In this document: positions 55,244 to 63,808 of the stretch, piece by piece | Numbering within the stretch: position 1 is the first letter of the stretch | How the letters are laid out: every line of letters starts with the position of its first letter | Assembly (NCBI GenBank): GCA_963791225.1 | Contig: CAWBRV010000003.1 | Location: forward strand, 1,364,001-1,428,000 | Origin: PALSA-612 sp963791225 | GTDB taxonomy: Bacteria; Actinomycetota; Thermoleophilia; Gaiellales; Gaiellaceae | DNA: 64,000 bases | Direction of reading: 5' to 3' | Translations under genes and position numbers: made by a program | The notes under the pieces: model-generated | The model's database searches: none | Told to the model about the DNA's origin: nothing | What the model saw: the letters and a program-made list of their open reading frames with translations, nothing else

Positions 55244-55750
55244 GTGGAGCGGGTGGCGATCCTCGGCTCCGGCGGGGCCGGCAAGAGCGTGCTCGCTGCG
55301 GCGATGGCGGAACGCATGGGACTCCCGGTCGTCCATCTCGACGTCATCTACTGGAAGCCCGGTTGGAAGGAGTCGCCGCCGGAGGAGTTCGCGGCCGCTC
55401 TCGATGCCGCCGTGGCCGAGGAGCGGTGGATCCTGGACGGCAACTTCCTGCGCAATGGGGGTCCGGACCCCCGTTTCGCCCGAGCGGACACGGTGATCTT
55501 CCTCGACCTGCCGCGGACGATCTGTCTCTGGCGCGTTGTCAAGCGGCGCGTCCAGGAGGCGCGCCGCACTCGGCGCGATCTCCCCGAAGGTTGTCGCGAG
55601 GCGCTCGACGTCCCGTTCATGCGCTGGGTCTGGCGCTATCCGAACAGGACCCGGCCGCGCATGCTCTCGTTCCTCGACGGTCTGGAAGGCGTCGACGTCC
55701 ACCGGCTCCGCTCGGCCGCCGACGTCCGACGCTACGTCGAGAACCTCTAG
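55244..55750 (+). CDS. FlaR-like P-loop nucleotide kinase
   Basis: A 168-residue protein with Walker A GSGGAGKSVLAAAMAERMG near residue 8, VHLDVIYWKPGWKESP near 31 (typical of the DNA topology-modulating FlaR/adenylate-kinase-like family), WILDGNFLRNG near 62 and the lid-like RRVQEARRTRRDLPEGC. Such proteins are probable small-molecule kinases. It starts 5 nt after btuD; it is not related to transport and may simply be read through. Confidence 0.8.
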   Translation: MERVAILGSGGAGKSVLAAAMAERMGLPVVHLDVIYWKPGWKESPPEEFAAALDAAVAEERWILDGNFLRNGGPDPRFARADTVIFLDLPRTICLWRVVKRRVQEARRTRRDLPEGCREALDVPFMRWVWRYPNRTRPRMLSFLDGLEGVDVHRLRSAADVRRYVENL

Positions 55751-56373
55751 ACCTTCCAGGGCGGGAGGTCGAGCGCCCGCTCGAACGCGGCGCGAGCGTG
55801 CACGGGCTCGCCGTGCGACACGATCACGAGCTCGAACGGAAGCTCCAGCATCGCGCGGAAGGCCGGCAGCACGCGCTCCTCGTGCCAGGGCGTCGCCCAG
55901 ATCAGCAGCTCTCCCTTGGGCGCGGTCATGCCGTCCGCGAAGACGAGTGCGCGCTGCTCGGGCAGCCAGAGCGGCGTCTCGTTACGGCCGCGCCCGTCGT
56001 ACAGCGCGACGAGGCCTCCCGGCAGCGCGCGGCCAGGATCGATCCCTTCCAGCTCCGTCTCGGGGATGTTCTGCCGCCAGAAGAGCCACGGGCCGAACGC
56101 CCGCACGCCGTAGCGCCCGGCAAACACGTCGACGTCGCGGACATGGTCAGGCTTGAGGATGACCGCCAGCGTCGGTGGTTTCGCGTCGAGCCGCGCCCAG
56201 ACGTCGCTCGACTCGTTCGCAGGAGCGATCGGATCGAGCAGTGCGACCTCGCCGCCGGACTCGACGCAGGTCGCGGCCACGCTGGGTCCCCAGTCGGGCC
56301 GGGGCCTCCAGTCGGGGTAGTCGACCTGCCAGATCCACAGGCCCGGCGCCACATCACGGACGTCGGAACTCAC
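55747..56373 (-). CDS. metallo-beta-lactamase-fold protein, metal site degenerate
   Basis: A 208-residue protein with the MBL-fold order: LWIWQVDYPDWRP at the start, GGEVALLDPIAPA near 40, and where HxHxDH should be there is LKPDHVRDVDVF near residue 73; only the DH is left. Later LVFADGMTA and LVIVSHGEPVH keep one Asp and one His. It probably does not bind two metals and may be an inactive relative. It overlaps the downstream end of the FlaR-like gene by 4 nt and the winged-helix gene's end by 4 nt. Confidence 0.65.
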   Translation of the reverse strand: MSSDVRDVAPGLWIWQVDYPDWRPRPDWGPSVAATCVESGGEVALLDPIAPANESSDVWARLDAKPPTLAVILKPDHVRDVDVFAGRYGVRAFGPWLFWRQNIPETELEGIDPGRALPGGLVALYDGRGRNETPLWLPEQRALVFADGMTAPKGELLIWATPWHEERVLPAFRAMLELPFELVIVSHGEPVHARAAFERALDLPPWKV

Positions 56374-57152
56374 GGCAGCGCCAGCCGGCCGGGCTCCGGG
56401 CGAGTCAGGCGCTGCTCGCCCACGAGACGGTCGATCAGGTCATCCTGCCAGAGCCGTGTCCACGAGAACCAGCGCTTGGGGTCGCGGTCGGGGCAGACCA
56501 CGGCGGCCCGAACGCCGGCGACCACGAGCTCCTCGAGGCCGCCGTGCGGCGTTCGCGCCGTGGCGAGCTGCTCCGGGTGCAGGTGATCCCAGCGCACGAG
56601 CTCCGTGATCCAGTCGTCCTCCTTCGCGGGAAGTGGCACGAGGCGGCTGACGATCGCGCCGCAGCGCTCGAGCGGCGTGCGGATCGCCTTCAGCTCCTTC
56701 GGCGTCAGCTGCAGCTCGCGCTGCACGTCCTCGGCGAGCGACGGGCCGGTGTTGCCGAGGTGGCGCAGGAGCCGGGCCCAACCTTCGTCCTCGGCCTCCA
56801 TCCGCTCGAACTCGGCGCGGCAGATCGGATCGACGAGCGCGGCCGTGGCGGCGCTGAGGAACAGCGTCTTGCCGCGATGGATCTTCGGCGCGTAGATACC
56901 CTCCCGCCGGCCGAGCTCGAAGCCCCACCACCACTTCGTGGCGGGCCATTCGCCGAAGCCACCCGTACCCGGCCGGTAGGGCTCCTCGTGGCAAGCCTCG
57001 TGCAGGCTCGGGAGCGCGCAGTCCGTCGTGCGCGTGAGGAGCCCGCGGTCGAGGACGAAGGCGGCCGCGTCGTCGAGCGTCTCGAGCGCCAGGTCGGGAG
57101 TGAGACGGCACTCGCGGGCGCGGCGTTCGTCGAGGGTGGAGGGGCCCGGCAC
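56370..57152 (-). CDS. winged-helix protein, perhaps AlkZ/YcaQ-like
   Basis: A 260-residue protein with GTG start at 57152. It has LTPDLALETLDDAAAFVLDR near 18, KWWWGFELGRREGIYAPKIH near 65, and winged-helix-like LPKELKAIRTPLERCGAIVS-type segments near 140, resembling the HTH_42/AlkZ crosslink-repair glycosylase group, though weakly. AAGGAGG lies only 2 nt before the GTG, too close for a ribosome-binding site; more likely the mRNA is leaderless from TATAAG. It is translationally coupled to the MBL-fold gene and divergent from cinA. Confidence 0.5.
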   Translation of the reverse strand: MPGPSTLDERRARECRLTPDLALETLDDAAAFVLDRGLLTRTTDCALPSLHEACHEEPYRPGTGGFGEWPATKWWWGFELGRREGIYAPKIHRGKTLFLSAATAALVDPICRAEFERMEAEDEGWARLLRHLGNTGPSLAEDVQRELQLTPKELKAIRTPLERCGAIVSRLVPLPAKEDDWITELVRWDHLHPEQLATARTPHGGLEELVVAGVRAAVVCPDRDPKRWFSWTRLWQDDLIDRLVGEQRLTRPEPGRLALP

Positions 57153-57174
57153 GACCTCCTTATACTCGGCCGAC
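57153..57174. promoter_or_regulatory. overlapping divergent promoters of the winged-helix gene and cinA
   Basis: Only 22 bases separate the two start codons. On the plus strand TATACT (57161-57166) is 8 nt before the cinA GTG. On the minus strand TATAAG ends a few bases before the GTG at 57152. The two -10 elements overlap, so the two genes can hardly be transcribed at the same time from one molecule. Confidence 0.5.
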
Positions 57175-57888
57175 GTGGCCACCGCCGCCATCGTCACGAT
57201 CGGGAACGAGCTGCTCTCGGGCGACGTGGCCAACACGAACGGCTCATGGCTCGCAGCGCGCCTCGAGGCAGTCGGCATCGACGTCCGCCTGCTCGCCGTG
57301 CTGCCGGACGAGATCGACGCGATCGCGGCGTTCCTGCGCGCGCACGGGCCCGAGGTCGACCTCGTGATCGTGACCGGCGGGCTCGGCGGCACCCCGGACG
57401 ACGTGACACGCGAGGCGCTCGCCGCCACGTTCGGCGTGCCGCAGGTCGAGTACTCGGAGGTCGCCGATCAGCTCCGCGCCCGCTTTCGCAGCGACCCCGG
57501 CTACGTGACGCAGTGGGCTCTCCTGCCCGAGGGGAGCCGTCCGCTCGAGAACCCGCTCGGCGGCGCACCCGGCTTCGCGGTCGGGAACACGTACGTGCTG
57601 CCGGGGCTGCCGTCCGAGATGGAGGCGATGTACGAGCTGGTCGAGGCCGAGCTTCCCGGCGCCGCGCCGATCGCCTCGTGGCGGCGGACGTACCCGACGA
57701 CGGAGAGCCGCATCGTCGACGTCCTCCGCGAGCTCGAACAACGCCATCCGGCCGTCCGCGTCGGCTCCTACCCGAGCTTTCGGCGCGAGGGCAGCCGCGT
57801 CGAGATCGTCCTCAAGTCTTCGGATCCAGCGGAGCTCGCCGCCGCTTCGGCCTGGGCCGAGGCAGCTCTCGCCGACGCCGCGAGATAG
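57175..57888 (+). CDS. cinA: CinA-family molybdopterin-binding-domain protein
   Basis: A 237-residue protein with the N-terminal COG1058 (MoaB-like) part of CinA: IVTIGNELLSGDVANTNGSW near the start, IVTGGLGGTPDDVTREALA near 62, and NTYVLPGLPSEMEAMYE near 143. The C-terminal PncC (nicotinamide mononucleotide amidohydrolase) domain is absent, so this is the short form with ADP-ribose pyrophosphatase-type activity in the family. Start GTG 57175. Confidence 0.88.
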   Translation: MATAAIVTIGNELLSGDVANTNGSWLAARLEAVGIDVRLLAVLPDEIDAIAAFLRAHGPEVDLVIVTGGLGGTPDDVTREALAATFGVPQVEYSEVADQLRARFRSDPGYVTQWALLPEGSRPLENPLGGAPGFAVGNTYVLPGLPSEMEAMYELVEAELPGAAPIASWRRTYPTTESRIVDVLRELEQRHPAVRVGSYPSFRREGSRVEIVLKSSDPAELAAASAWAEAALADAAR

Positions 57889-57989
57889 GCCCGTTCGGGG
57901 GTTTCCGCGCGCGGCCCGGCCGCCGATGAGAACCACGCGTGGGGCGTCGATCCCTCTCGGTCGTCGCTTCATCTTCTCTCCCCGCTCCA

Positions 57990-58017
57990 GCAGCGGCCCC
58001 GGTGCCGGAGCCGCTGC
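57990..58017. repeat. strong hairpin upstream of pcrA
   Basis: GCAGCGGC (57990-57997) pairs with GCCGCTGC (58010-58017) perfectly, with an inner CCGG-TG-CCGG. No T-run follows, so it is not a usual intrinsic terminator; the 170-bp gap otherwise shows nothing clear. The pcrA ATG lies 43 nt downstream. Confidence 0.35.
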
Positions 58018-58060
58018 CGGTCGAATGTCGGGAGCAGGGCGCCCGGGTAGCATCGGGACG

Positions 58061-60217
58061 ATGGCCGTCGTCAGCCCCGATCGCTACCTCGAAGGCCTGA
58101 ACGACGCTCAGCGCGAGGCGGTCCTGCAGACCGAGGGGCCGCTGCTCGTCGTCGCCGGCGCGGGCTCCGGCAAGACACGCGTCCTCACGCATCGCGTCGC
58201 GCACCTGATCGCGGCCTGCGGCGTCAAGCCGAACGAGATCCTCGCGATCACGTTCACGAACAAGGCCGCCGGGGAGATGCGGACGCGCCTCGAAGGCCTG
58301 CTCGGCGGCGTCGCGCGCGCGATCTGGATTCTCACCTTCCACGCCGCCTGCGGCCGCATCCTCCGCCGCGAGGCCCAGCACCTCGGCTACCGCTCCAACT
58401 TCACGATCTACGACCGGGCCGACCAGATCCGCCTGACGAAGGCCTGCCTCGAGGAGCTCGAGCGCGACCCCAAGCGCTTCGTCCCGCGCGGGATCCACGC
58501 GCAGATCTCGAACGCGAAGAACCAGCTCGTCGGCCCGGACGAGTACCTGGCGCGCGTCTCCTCTTTCTACGACCAGACCGTCGCCGAGGTCTACCAGCTC
58601 TACCAGCGCCGCCTGCACGGCTCGAATGCGGTCGACTTCGACGACCTGCTCATGCTCACGGTCGAGGTGCTCGAGCGCGTCCCCGAGGCCGCCGCGCGCT
58701 GGCGCAAGGCGTTCCGCTACGTCCTCGTCGACGAGTACCAGGACACGAACCACGCCCAGTACCGGCTGTTGCAGCTGCTGGCCGCCGAGCACGAGAACGT
58801 CTGCGCGGTCGGCGACCCGGATCAGTCGATCTATGCGTTCCGCGGTGCAGACATCCGCAACGTGCTCGAGTTCGAGCGCGACTTCCCGGGGGCGCGCACG
58901 ATCGCGCTCGAGCAGAACTACCGCTCGACGAACACGATCCTGCGTGCCGCGAACGGCGTGATCGCGAACAACCGCGAGCGCAAGGAGAAGAACCTCTGGT
59001 CCGAGCTCGGCGACGGCGACCCCGTGCGCGTGCTCGAGGTCGAGGACGAGCACGCCGAGGCTCGCTTCGTCGCGGCCGAGGTCGCGCAGCTGATCGAGGA
59101 CGGGGCGAGCGGGCGCGAGATCGCGGTCTTCTACCGGACGAACGCGCAGTCGCGTGTGCTCGAGGACGTCCTCGTCCGCCAGGGTGTGCCGTACCAGGTG
59201 ATCGGCGGCCCGCGCTTCTACGAGCGCGCCGAGGTCAAGGACGCGATCGCCTACCTGCAGGTGATCGACAACCCGGCCGACGCCGTCTCGCTCCTCCGCA
59301 TCGCGAATCGGCCGCGACGCGGGATCGGGGACACGACGCTGACGCGGCTCCAGCTCTGGGCCGACGCGAACGGCACGACGCTGCACGAGGCGCTCGGCCA
59401 CGCGGAGGAGGCAGGCGTCGGGGGCGCGTCGCTCAAGGCCGTCGCCGCGCTGCGGACGCTGCTCCAGTCCCTCCAGGCCCAGTCGCAGGAGCTGTCGGTC
59501 GCCGAGCTCGTCCAGCGCGTGCTCGAGCAGTCGGGTTACCTCGAGTCGCTCGAGGCCGAGCGGACGATCGAAGCGCGCGGCCGGGTCGAGAACCTGGGGG
59601 AGCTCGCCGGCGTCGCGATCGAGTACGTGGAGCGCTCCGAGGAGCCGAACCTGTCGACCTTCCTGCAGGAGATCTCGCTCGTCTCCGACCAGGACACGAT
59701 CCAGGAGGAGCAGAGCCTCGTCACGCTGATGACCCTCCACAACGCCAAGGGCCTCGAGTTCGGCGCCGTGTTCCTGATCGGGATGGAGGAAGGGATCTTC
59801 CCGCACGTGCGCTCGATCGAGGAGCAGGGCATCGAGGAGGAGCGGCGGCTCGCGTACGTGGGCATGACGCGCGCGAAGGAGCGCCTGACGCTGACACACG
59901 CGTCGAGCCGCTCGCTCTGGGGCCGGCGCGCGCACAACCTGCCGTCGCGCTTCATCGACGAGCTGCCGCAGACGGAGGTCGCGCGCGAGCGCCTGCGCCC
60001 GTCGTCGTGGTCGGACTACGGCGTGCCGCGCGCGTCCGAGATCACGCCGCGCACCGACGTGCCCTCGCTCTCGACGGGCGACTCTGTCCGGCACGGGACG
60101 CTCGGAGAGGGCGTCGTCGTCGGGATCGAGCCCGGCGGCGTCGTGACGGTCCGCTTCGCTGACGACGGCGTCGAGCGGAAGCTGATGCTCGAGTACGCGC
60201 CGCTCGAACGGATCTGA
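58061..60217 (+). CDS. pcrA: UvrD/PcrA-type DNA helicase
   Basis: A 718-residue superfamily 1A helicase, working 3'-5' in excision repair and replication restart. Motifs: GLNDAQREAVLQTEGPLLVV (Q), AGAGSGKTRVL (I, near residue 31), ITFTNKAAGEMRTRL (Ia), LVDEYQDTN (II, near 226), VGDPDQSIYAFRGAD (III), LEQNYRSTNTIL (IV), LMTLHNAKGLEF (V) and RRLAYVGMTRAKERL (VI). The C-terminal end (HGTLGEGVVVGIEPGG) is the tudor-like domain. ATG at 58061 is chosen as the usual N-terminus; the open frame extends further. Confidence 0.94.
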   Translation: MAVVSPDRYLEGLNDAQREAVLQTEGPLLVVAGAGSGKTRVLTHRVAHLIAACGVKPNEILAITFTNKAAGEMRTRLEGLLGGVARAIWILTFHAACGRILRREAQHLGYRSNFTIYDRADQIRLTKACLEELERDPKRFVPRGIHAQISNAKNQLVGPDEYLARVSSFYDQTVAEVYQLYQRRLHGSNAVDFDDLLMLTVEVLERVPEAAARWRKAFRYVLVDEYQDTNHAQYRLLQLLAAEHENVCAVGDPDQSIYAFRGADIRNVLEFERDFPGARTIALEQNYRSTNTILRAANGVIANNRERKEKNLWSELGDGDPVRVLEVEDEHAEARFVAAEVAQLIEDGASGREIAVFYRTNAQSRVLEDVLVRQGVPYQVIGGPRFYERAEVKDAIAYLQVIDNPADAVSLLRIANRPRRGIGDTTLTRLQLWADANGTTLHEALGHAEEAGVGGASLKAVAALRTLLQSLQAQSQELSVAELVQRVLEQSGYLESLEAERTIEARGRVENLGELAGVAIEYVERSEEPNLSTFLQEISLVSDQDTIQEEQSLVTLMTLHNAKGLEFGAVFLIGMEEGIFPHVRSIEEQGIEEERRLAYVGMTRAKERLTLTHASSRSLWGRRAHNLPSRFIDELPQTEVARERLRPSSWSDYGVPRASEITPRTDVPSLSTGDSVRHGTLGEGVVVGIEPGGVVTVRFADDGVERKLMLEYAPLERI

Positions 60218-60234
60218 CTAAGCTCCGTCGTCGC

Positions 60235-61446
60235 ATGGCAATCCGCATCCGCACGGTCCGGAACAACGAGGAGCTGGCCGCCGCGCTCGGCGCCATCGGC
60301 CACTACTTCGGCTGGGTGCCGACCGCCGACCAGATCGAGTCGTTCAACGCCTACCTGCCGTTCGACCGCGTGCACGCGGCGTTCGACGACGGCGCGATCA
60401 TCGGCGGCGCGGGTGTCTACCCGTTCGAGATGACCGCGCCCGGCGGGCCGATCCGCTGCGCAGGCGTGACGGTCGTCGGCGTCCATCCGACGCACCGGCG
60501 GCGCGGGATCCTGCGCCGGATGATGACCGCGCAGCTCGCCGACATCCGCGAGCGCGAGGAGCCGATCGCCGCGCTGTGGGCATCCGAGGACACGATCTAC
60601 GGGCGCTACGGCTACGGTGCCGCGTCGCGCTGTGCCGAGATCAAGCTCCCGCGCGTGTACGCCGACCTGAGGCCGGGCACGCCGCCGCGCGAGGGGGAGG
60701 TGCGGCTCGTCGGCCACGACGAGGCGCTGCGGACGTTCCCGCGCATCTACGAGCGGATCCGTCGGCGCCACCCCGGTTTCGTCCTGCGCACCCGCCACTG
60801 GTGGGAGAACCGCAACCTCGACGACAACGAGTTCCGCCGCTTCGGCGGCGGGCCGCTCAACCGTGCGCTGCTCGAACTCGACGGCCGTCCGGCCGGCTAC
60901 GCGCTCTACCGGATCGCCCAGCACCAGACCGAGTTCAAGCGCACGCTCCGCGTGATCGAGGCGCAGGGGCTCGACGTGCGGGCGACCCGCGAGATCTGGC
61001 GCTTCCTGCTCGGGATCGACTGGATGGACGACGTCACGGCGCGCCTCCTGCCGACCGACCACCCGATCTGGCACCTCGTCGCGCGGCCCCGGTTGCTCGA
61101 GATGAAGGTCTACGACGGGCTCTGGGTGCGGCCGATCGACGTCGCCGCGGCGCTGAACGGCCGGACGTACCACGACGGCCGCGTGACGATCGAGGTCGTC
61201 TCCGACCCGCTGTTCGAGGACAACGTCGGCTGCTGGACGATCGCCGACGGCCGCGCCCGCCGTTCGAGCCGCCGTCCGGACGTCCGCCTCGACGTGCAGA
61301 CCCTCGGCAGCGTGTACCTGGGCGGCTTCACGTTCGCCGAGCTCGCCCGTGGCGGTCGTCTGGAGGAGTCGGCCCGCGGCGGCATCGCGCGCGCGGACGC
61401 GCTCTTCCACACGGACACTCAGCCCTGGTGCCCTGAGATCTTCTAG
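60235..61446 (+). CDS. Eis-like GNAT acetyltransferase
   Basis: A 403-residue protein of the Eis/enhanced intracellular survival type: an N-terminal GNAT domain with VGVHPTHRRRGILRRMM near residue 82 (acetyl-CoA loop), a central second GNAT-like region, and a C-terminal SCP-like domain ending SRRPDVRLDVQTLGSVYLGG and the usual terminal PWCPEIF. The C-terminal carboxylate is catalytic in Eis, which acetylates aminoglycosides and other amines. TAAGCT 10 nt before the ATG. Substrate unknown. Confidence 0.88.
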   Translation: MAIRIRTVRNNEELAAALGAIGHYFGWVPTADQIESFNAYLPFDRVHAAFDDGAIIGGAGVYPFEMTAPGGPIRCAGVTVVGVHPTHRRRGILRRMMTAQLADIREREEPIAALWASEDTIYGRYGYGAASRCAEIKLPRVYADLRPGTPPREGEVRLVGHDEALRTFPRIYERIRRRHPGFVLRTRHWWENRNLDDNEFRRFGGGPLNRALLELDGRPAGYALYRIAQHQTEFKRTLRVIEAQGLDVRATREIWRFLLGIDWMDDVTARLLPTDHPIWHLVARPRLLEMKVYDGLWVRPIDVAAALNGRTYHDGRVTIEVVSDPLFEDNVGCWTIADGRARRSSRRPDVRLDVQTLGSVYLGGFTFAELARGGRLEESARGGIARADALFHTDTQPWCPEIF

Positions 61447-61458
61447 CGGCGAGGTCTA

Positions 61459-63654
61459 CTACGTCTCGGCCACGGGCTTCGCGGTGGCGCGGCGCGTGTC
61501 TTCCACTTCGATCCTGGGCATCCATTCGAGCCAGCCCGGCAGGTACCAGTTGAGATCGCCGAGGAGGGTCATCGCGGCGGGGAGGAGCACGGAGCGGATG
61601 ATGGTGGCGTCGATCAGGAGCGCGACGGCGACCCCGAAGCCCATCTGCTGGAACATGACGAGGTCGCCGGTCGCGAAGCCGAGGAAGACGGCGACGATGA
61701 TCAGTGCGGCGCCGGTGATCAGCCGCGCGGTGGAACCGACGCCGTCCTCGATCGCGGCCGCGGTCGAGCCGGTCTGGTCGTAGCGTTCCTTGATCCGGCT
61801 GAGCAGGAACACCTGGTAGTCCATGGACAGGCCGAACAGGACGGAGAAGAGGAAGAGCGGCACCCAGGCTTCGATCGTGTCGATCTGCTGGAAGCCGAAC
61901 AGGCCGGCTCCGACGCCGTGCTGGAAGACGAGGACGACGAGTCCATAGGCGGCGCCGACGGAGAGCAGGTTGAGGACGATCGTGGTGGCTGCGATCACGA
62001 TCGACCGGAAGACGAGCGTGAGCAGCAGGAAGCTGAGGCCGAGCACGAGGACGAACACCCTCGGCAGCCAGTCGTTCATCGCGTTGACGAAGTCGACGTT
62101 GTCGGCGGTGTCGCCGCCGACGAGGACCTGCGTGCCGGTGACCGCGGCGAAGGCGTGCGGAATGTCGACGGCGCGCAGGTGCCGGACGGCAGCGAGGGCG
62201 CGTTCGCCGGTCTTGTCGCCTGCGATCGCGGTGGTGACGGCTGCGAGATCGCCGGTCGGCGCGAAGCGCAGGTCGCCCGAGCCGCCGAAGGCTGGATTCT
62301 GCGCCAGCCCCGCCCGCAGCCGCGTGATCGCCGTCCGCACCGGCGGCGATTGCACGTCCCCCTGGACGACGATCAGCACCGGGCTCGAGCTCTGGCGGGG
62401 GAAGTCGCGGGCGAGCGCCTGGAAGCCCTGCTTGCTCAGCAATCGGTTCGGCAACGTGGCAACGCCGCTGGCGCCCAGATTCAGGCCGACCACCGGTGCG
62501 GCGGCGGCGAGCAGCAGCGCCGTGAAGACGACCAGGCTGGTCGCCGGCCGCCGCATCACGCGTCGGACGATCGCCCCCCAGAAGCGGCTCTCGCGCGCTT
62601 CCTGGCTGCCCACGTTGCGCCCGATCCAGGGCACGCGGAGGGCATTCACCCGATCGCCGAGCAGTCCGAGCAGCGCCGGGAGAAGCGTCAGGGCCGCCAG
62701 CACCGAGGTGATCCCGACTGCGATCGCGCCGACGGCGAGGCTCCTCATCACGTTCGAGGGAACGAGGAGCATGCCGAGCATGGCGACGACGAAGGTCGAG
62801 CCGCTGAACAGGACGGCGCGGCTCGCGGTCGCACCGGAAGCCGCGATCGCCTCGAGCTTCTCGGCGCCGCCGGTGCGCTCCTCCCGGAAGCGGGACACGA
62901 CGAACAGCGAATAGTCGATCCCGAGCGCCAGGCCCATGGCCGTGAGCATGTTCACGACGAAGACCGAGAGGGTGAACGCGTCCGCGACGATCGCCGTCAG
63001 CCCGAGCGCGACGAGAATCGCCACGATCGCCATCAGCAGCGGCACGAGGCCGGCGACCACGGTCCCGAAGACGAGGACGAGGATGATCAGGGCGGCCGGC
63101 AGCCCGATGCCCAGCTCACCGGACTTCAGGTCGTGCTGGGAGAGCTGGTTGAAATCGTGGTCGAGCGTTCCCTCGCCCGTGATCGTGACCAGGAAGCCGT
63201 CACGTCCGTTGTTGCGCTCGACGATCGGGAGCAAGGGGTCGACGTCGGCGGAGCGCTGGATCCCGATCAACGTCGCGTGGTGATCGGCCGAGACGAGCGT
63301 CCGGTCACCGTTCTGGTAGTAGACGAACGCGTTGGCGACGACGCCGGTCGCGGAGCCCTGCTGGACGAGGCTGCCGACGAAGCGCTTGAACGCCGGCTCG
63401 TCGACCGTGTACCGTGGCGAGCGAACGACGACGAGCTCGTCGACGGTGTTCCGGTCGGGCGGAAAGGTCTGGTAGAACGCCCTCTCGGCTCGCTCCGACG
63501 CCGGATTGCCGCTCAGGTGGCCGTTCGACGTCAGGTTGCCGGGCAAAAACGCCACCGCAAACCCCAGCCCGACGACGATCGTTCCGATCCAGACGGCGAC
63601 AGTCCGCCAGGGATGGCCGCCGCACGCACGAGCAAGACGCTCGGTCACGCCCAT
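61459..63654 (-). CDS. MMPL/RND-family transporter
   Basis: A 731-residue inner-membrane protein with the RND arrangement of two large loops and twelve helices (ALGIDYSLFVVSRFREER and its counterpart LFGLSMDYQVFLLSRIKERYDQTG). The start at 63654 (MGVTERLARACGGHPW) is preferred because the family begins so; ATG at 63675 is an alternative. It is clearly different from the MMPL at 7541. Substrate unknown. The minus-strand promoter probably lies in the 80 bases before tRNA-Val. Confidence 0.9.
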   Translation of the reverse strand: MGVTERLARACGGHPWRTVAVWIGTIVVGLGFAVAFLPGNLTSNGHLSGNPASERAERAFYQTFPPDRNTVDELVVVRSPRYTVDEPAFKRFVGSLVQQGSATGVVANAFVYYQNGDRTLVSADHHATLIGIQRSADVDPLLPIVERNNGRDGFLVTITGEGTLDHDFNQLSQHDLKSGELGIGLPAALIILVLVFGTVVAGLVPLLMAIVAILVALGLTAIVADAFTLSVFVVNMLTAMGLALGIDYSLFVVSRFREERTGGAEKLEAIAASGATASRAVLFSGSTFVVAMLGMLLVPSNVMRSLAVGAIAVGITSVLAALTLLPALLGLLGDRVNALRVPWIGRNVGSQEARESRFWGAIVRRVMRRPATSLVVFTALLLAAAAPVVGLNLGASGVATLPNRLLSKQGFQALARDFPRQSSSPVLIVVQGDVQSPPVRTAITRLRAGLAQNPAFGGSGDLRFAPTGDLAAVTTAIAGDKTGERALAAVRHLRAVDIPHAFAAVTGTQVLVGGDTADNVDFVNAMNDWLPRVFVLVLGLSFLLLTLVFRSIVIAATTIVLNLLSVGAAYGLVVLVFQHGVGAGLFGFQQIDTIEAWVPLFLFSVLFGLSMDYQVFLLSRIKERYDQTGSTAAAIEDGVGSTARLITGAALIIVAVFLGFATGDLVMFQQMGFGVAVALLIDATIIRSVLLPAAMTLLGDLNWYLPGWLEWMPRIEVEDTRRATAKPVAET

Positions 63655-63735
63655 CGCCCCAGAGCATAAGGCCATCCGGCGAACGCGCGGCGCTAAGATG
63701 TTCGGGCTGCAAGCGCAGCGTGCTTGCAGGGATTG

Positions 63736-63808
63736 GGGCGGTTAGCTCAGTTGGGAGAGCACCAGCTCGACAAGCTGGGGGTCACTGGTTCGAGCCCAGT
63801 ACCGCCCA
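63736..63808 (+). tRNA. tRNA-Val (anticodon GAC)
   Basis: Fully folded cloverleaf of 73 nt: acceptor GGGCGGT/ACCGCCC, D arm GCTC-AGTTGGGA-GAGC, anticodon stem CCAGC/GCTGG with loop TCGACAA (anticodon GAC, valine), T arm ACTGG-TTCGAGC-CCAGT. The 3' CCA is not encoded. No sequence errors are visible. Confidence 0.97.

Noticed and set aside
57152..57160. AAGGAGG as ribosome-binding site of the winged-helix gene
   Set aside because: It is only 2 nt from the GTG, too close to work as a Shine-Dalgarno site for that start.
57990..58017. Strong hairpin as an intrinsic terminator of cinA
   Set aside because: No T-run follows; the inner loop is only 2 nt. It is kept as a repeat only.
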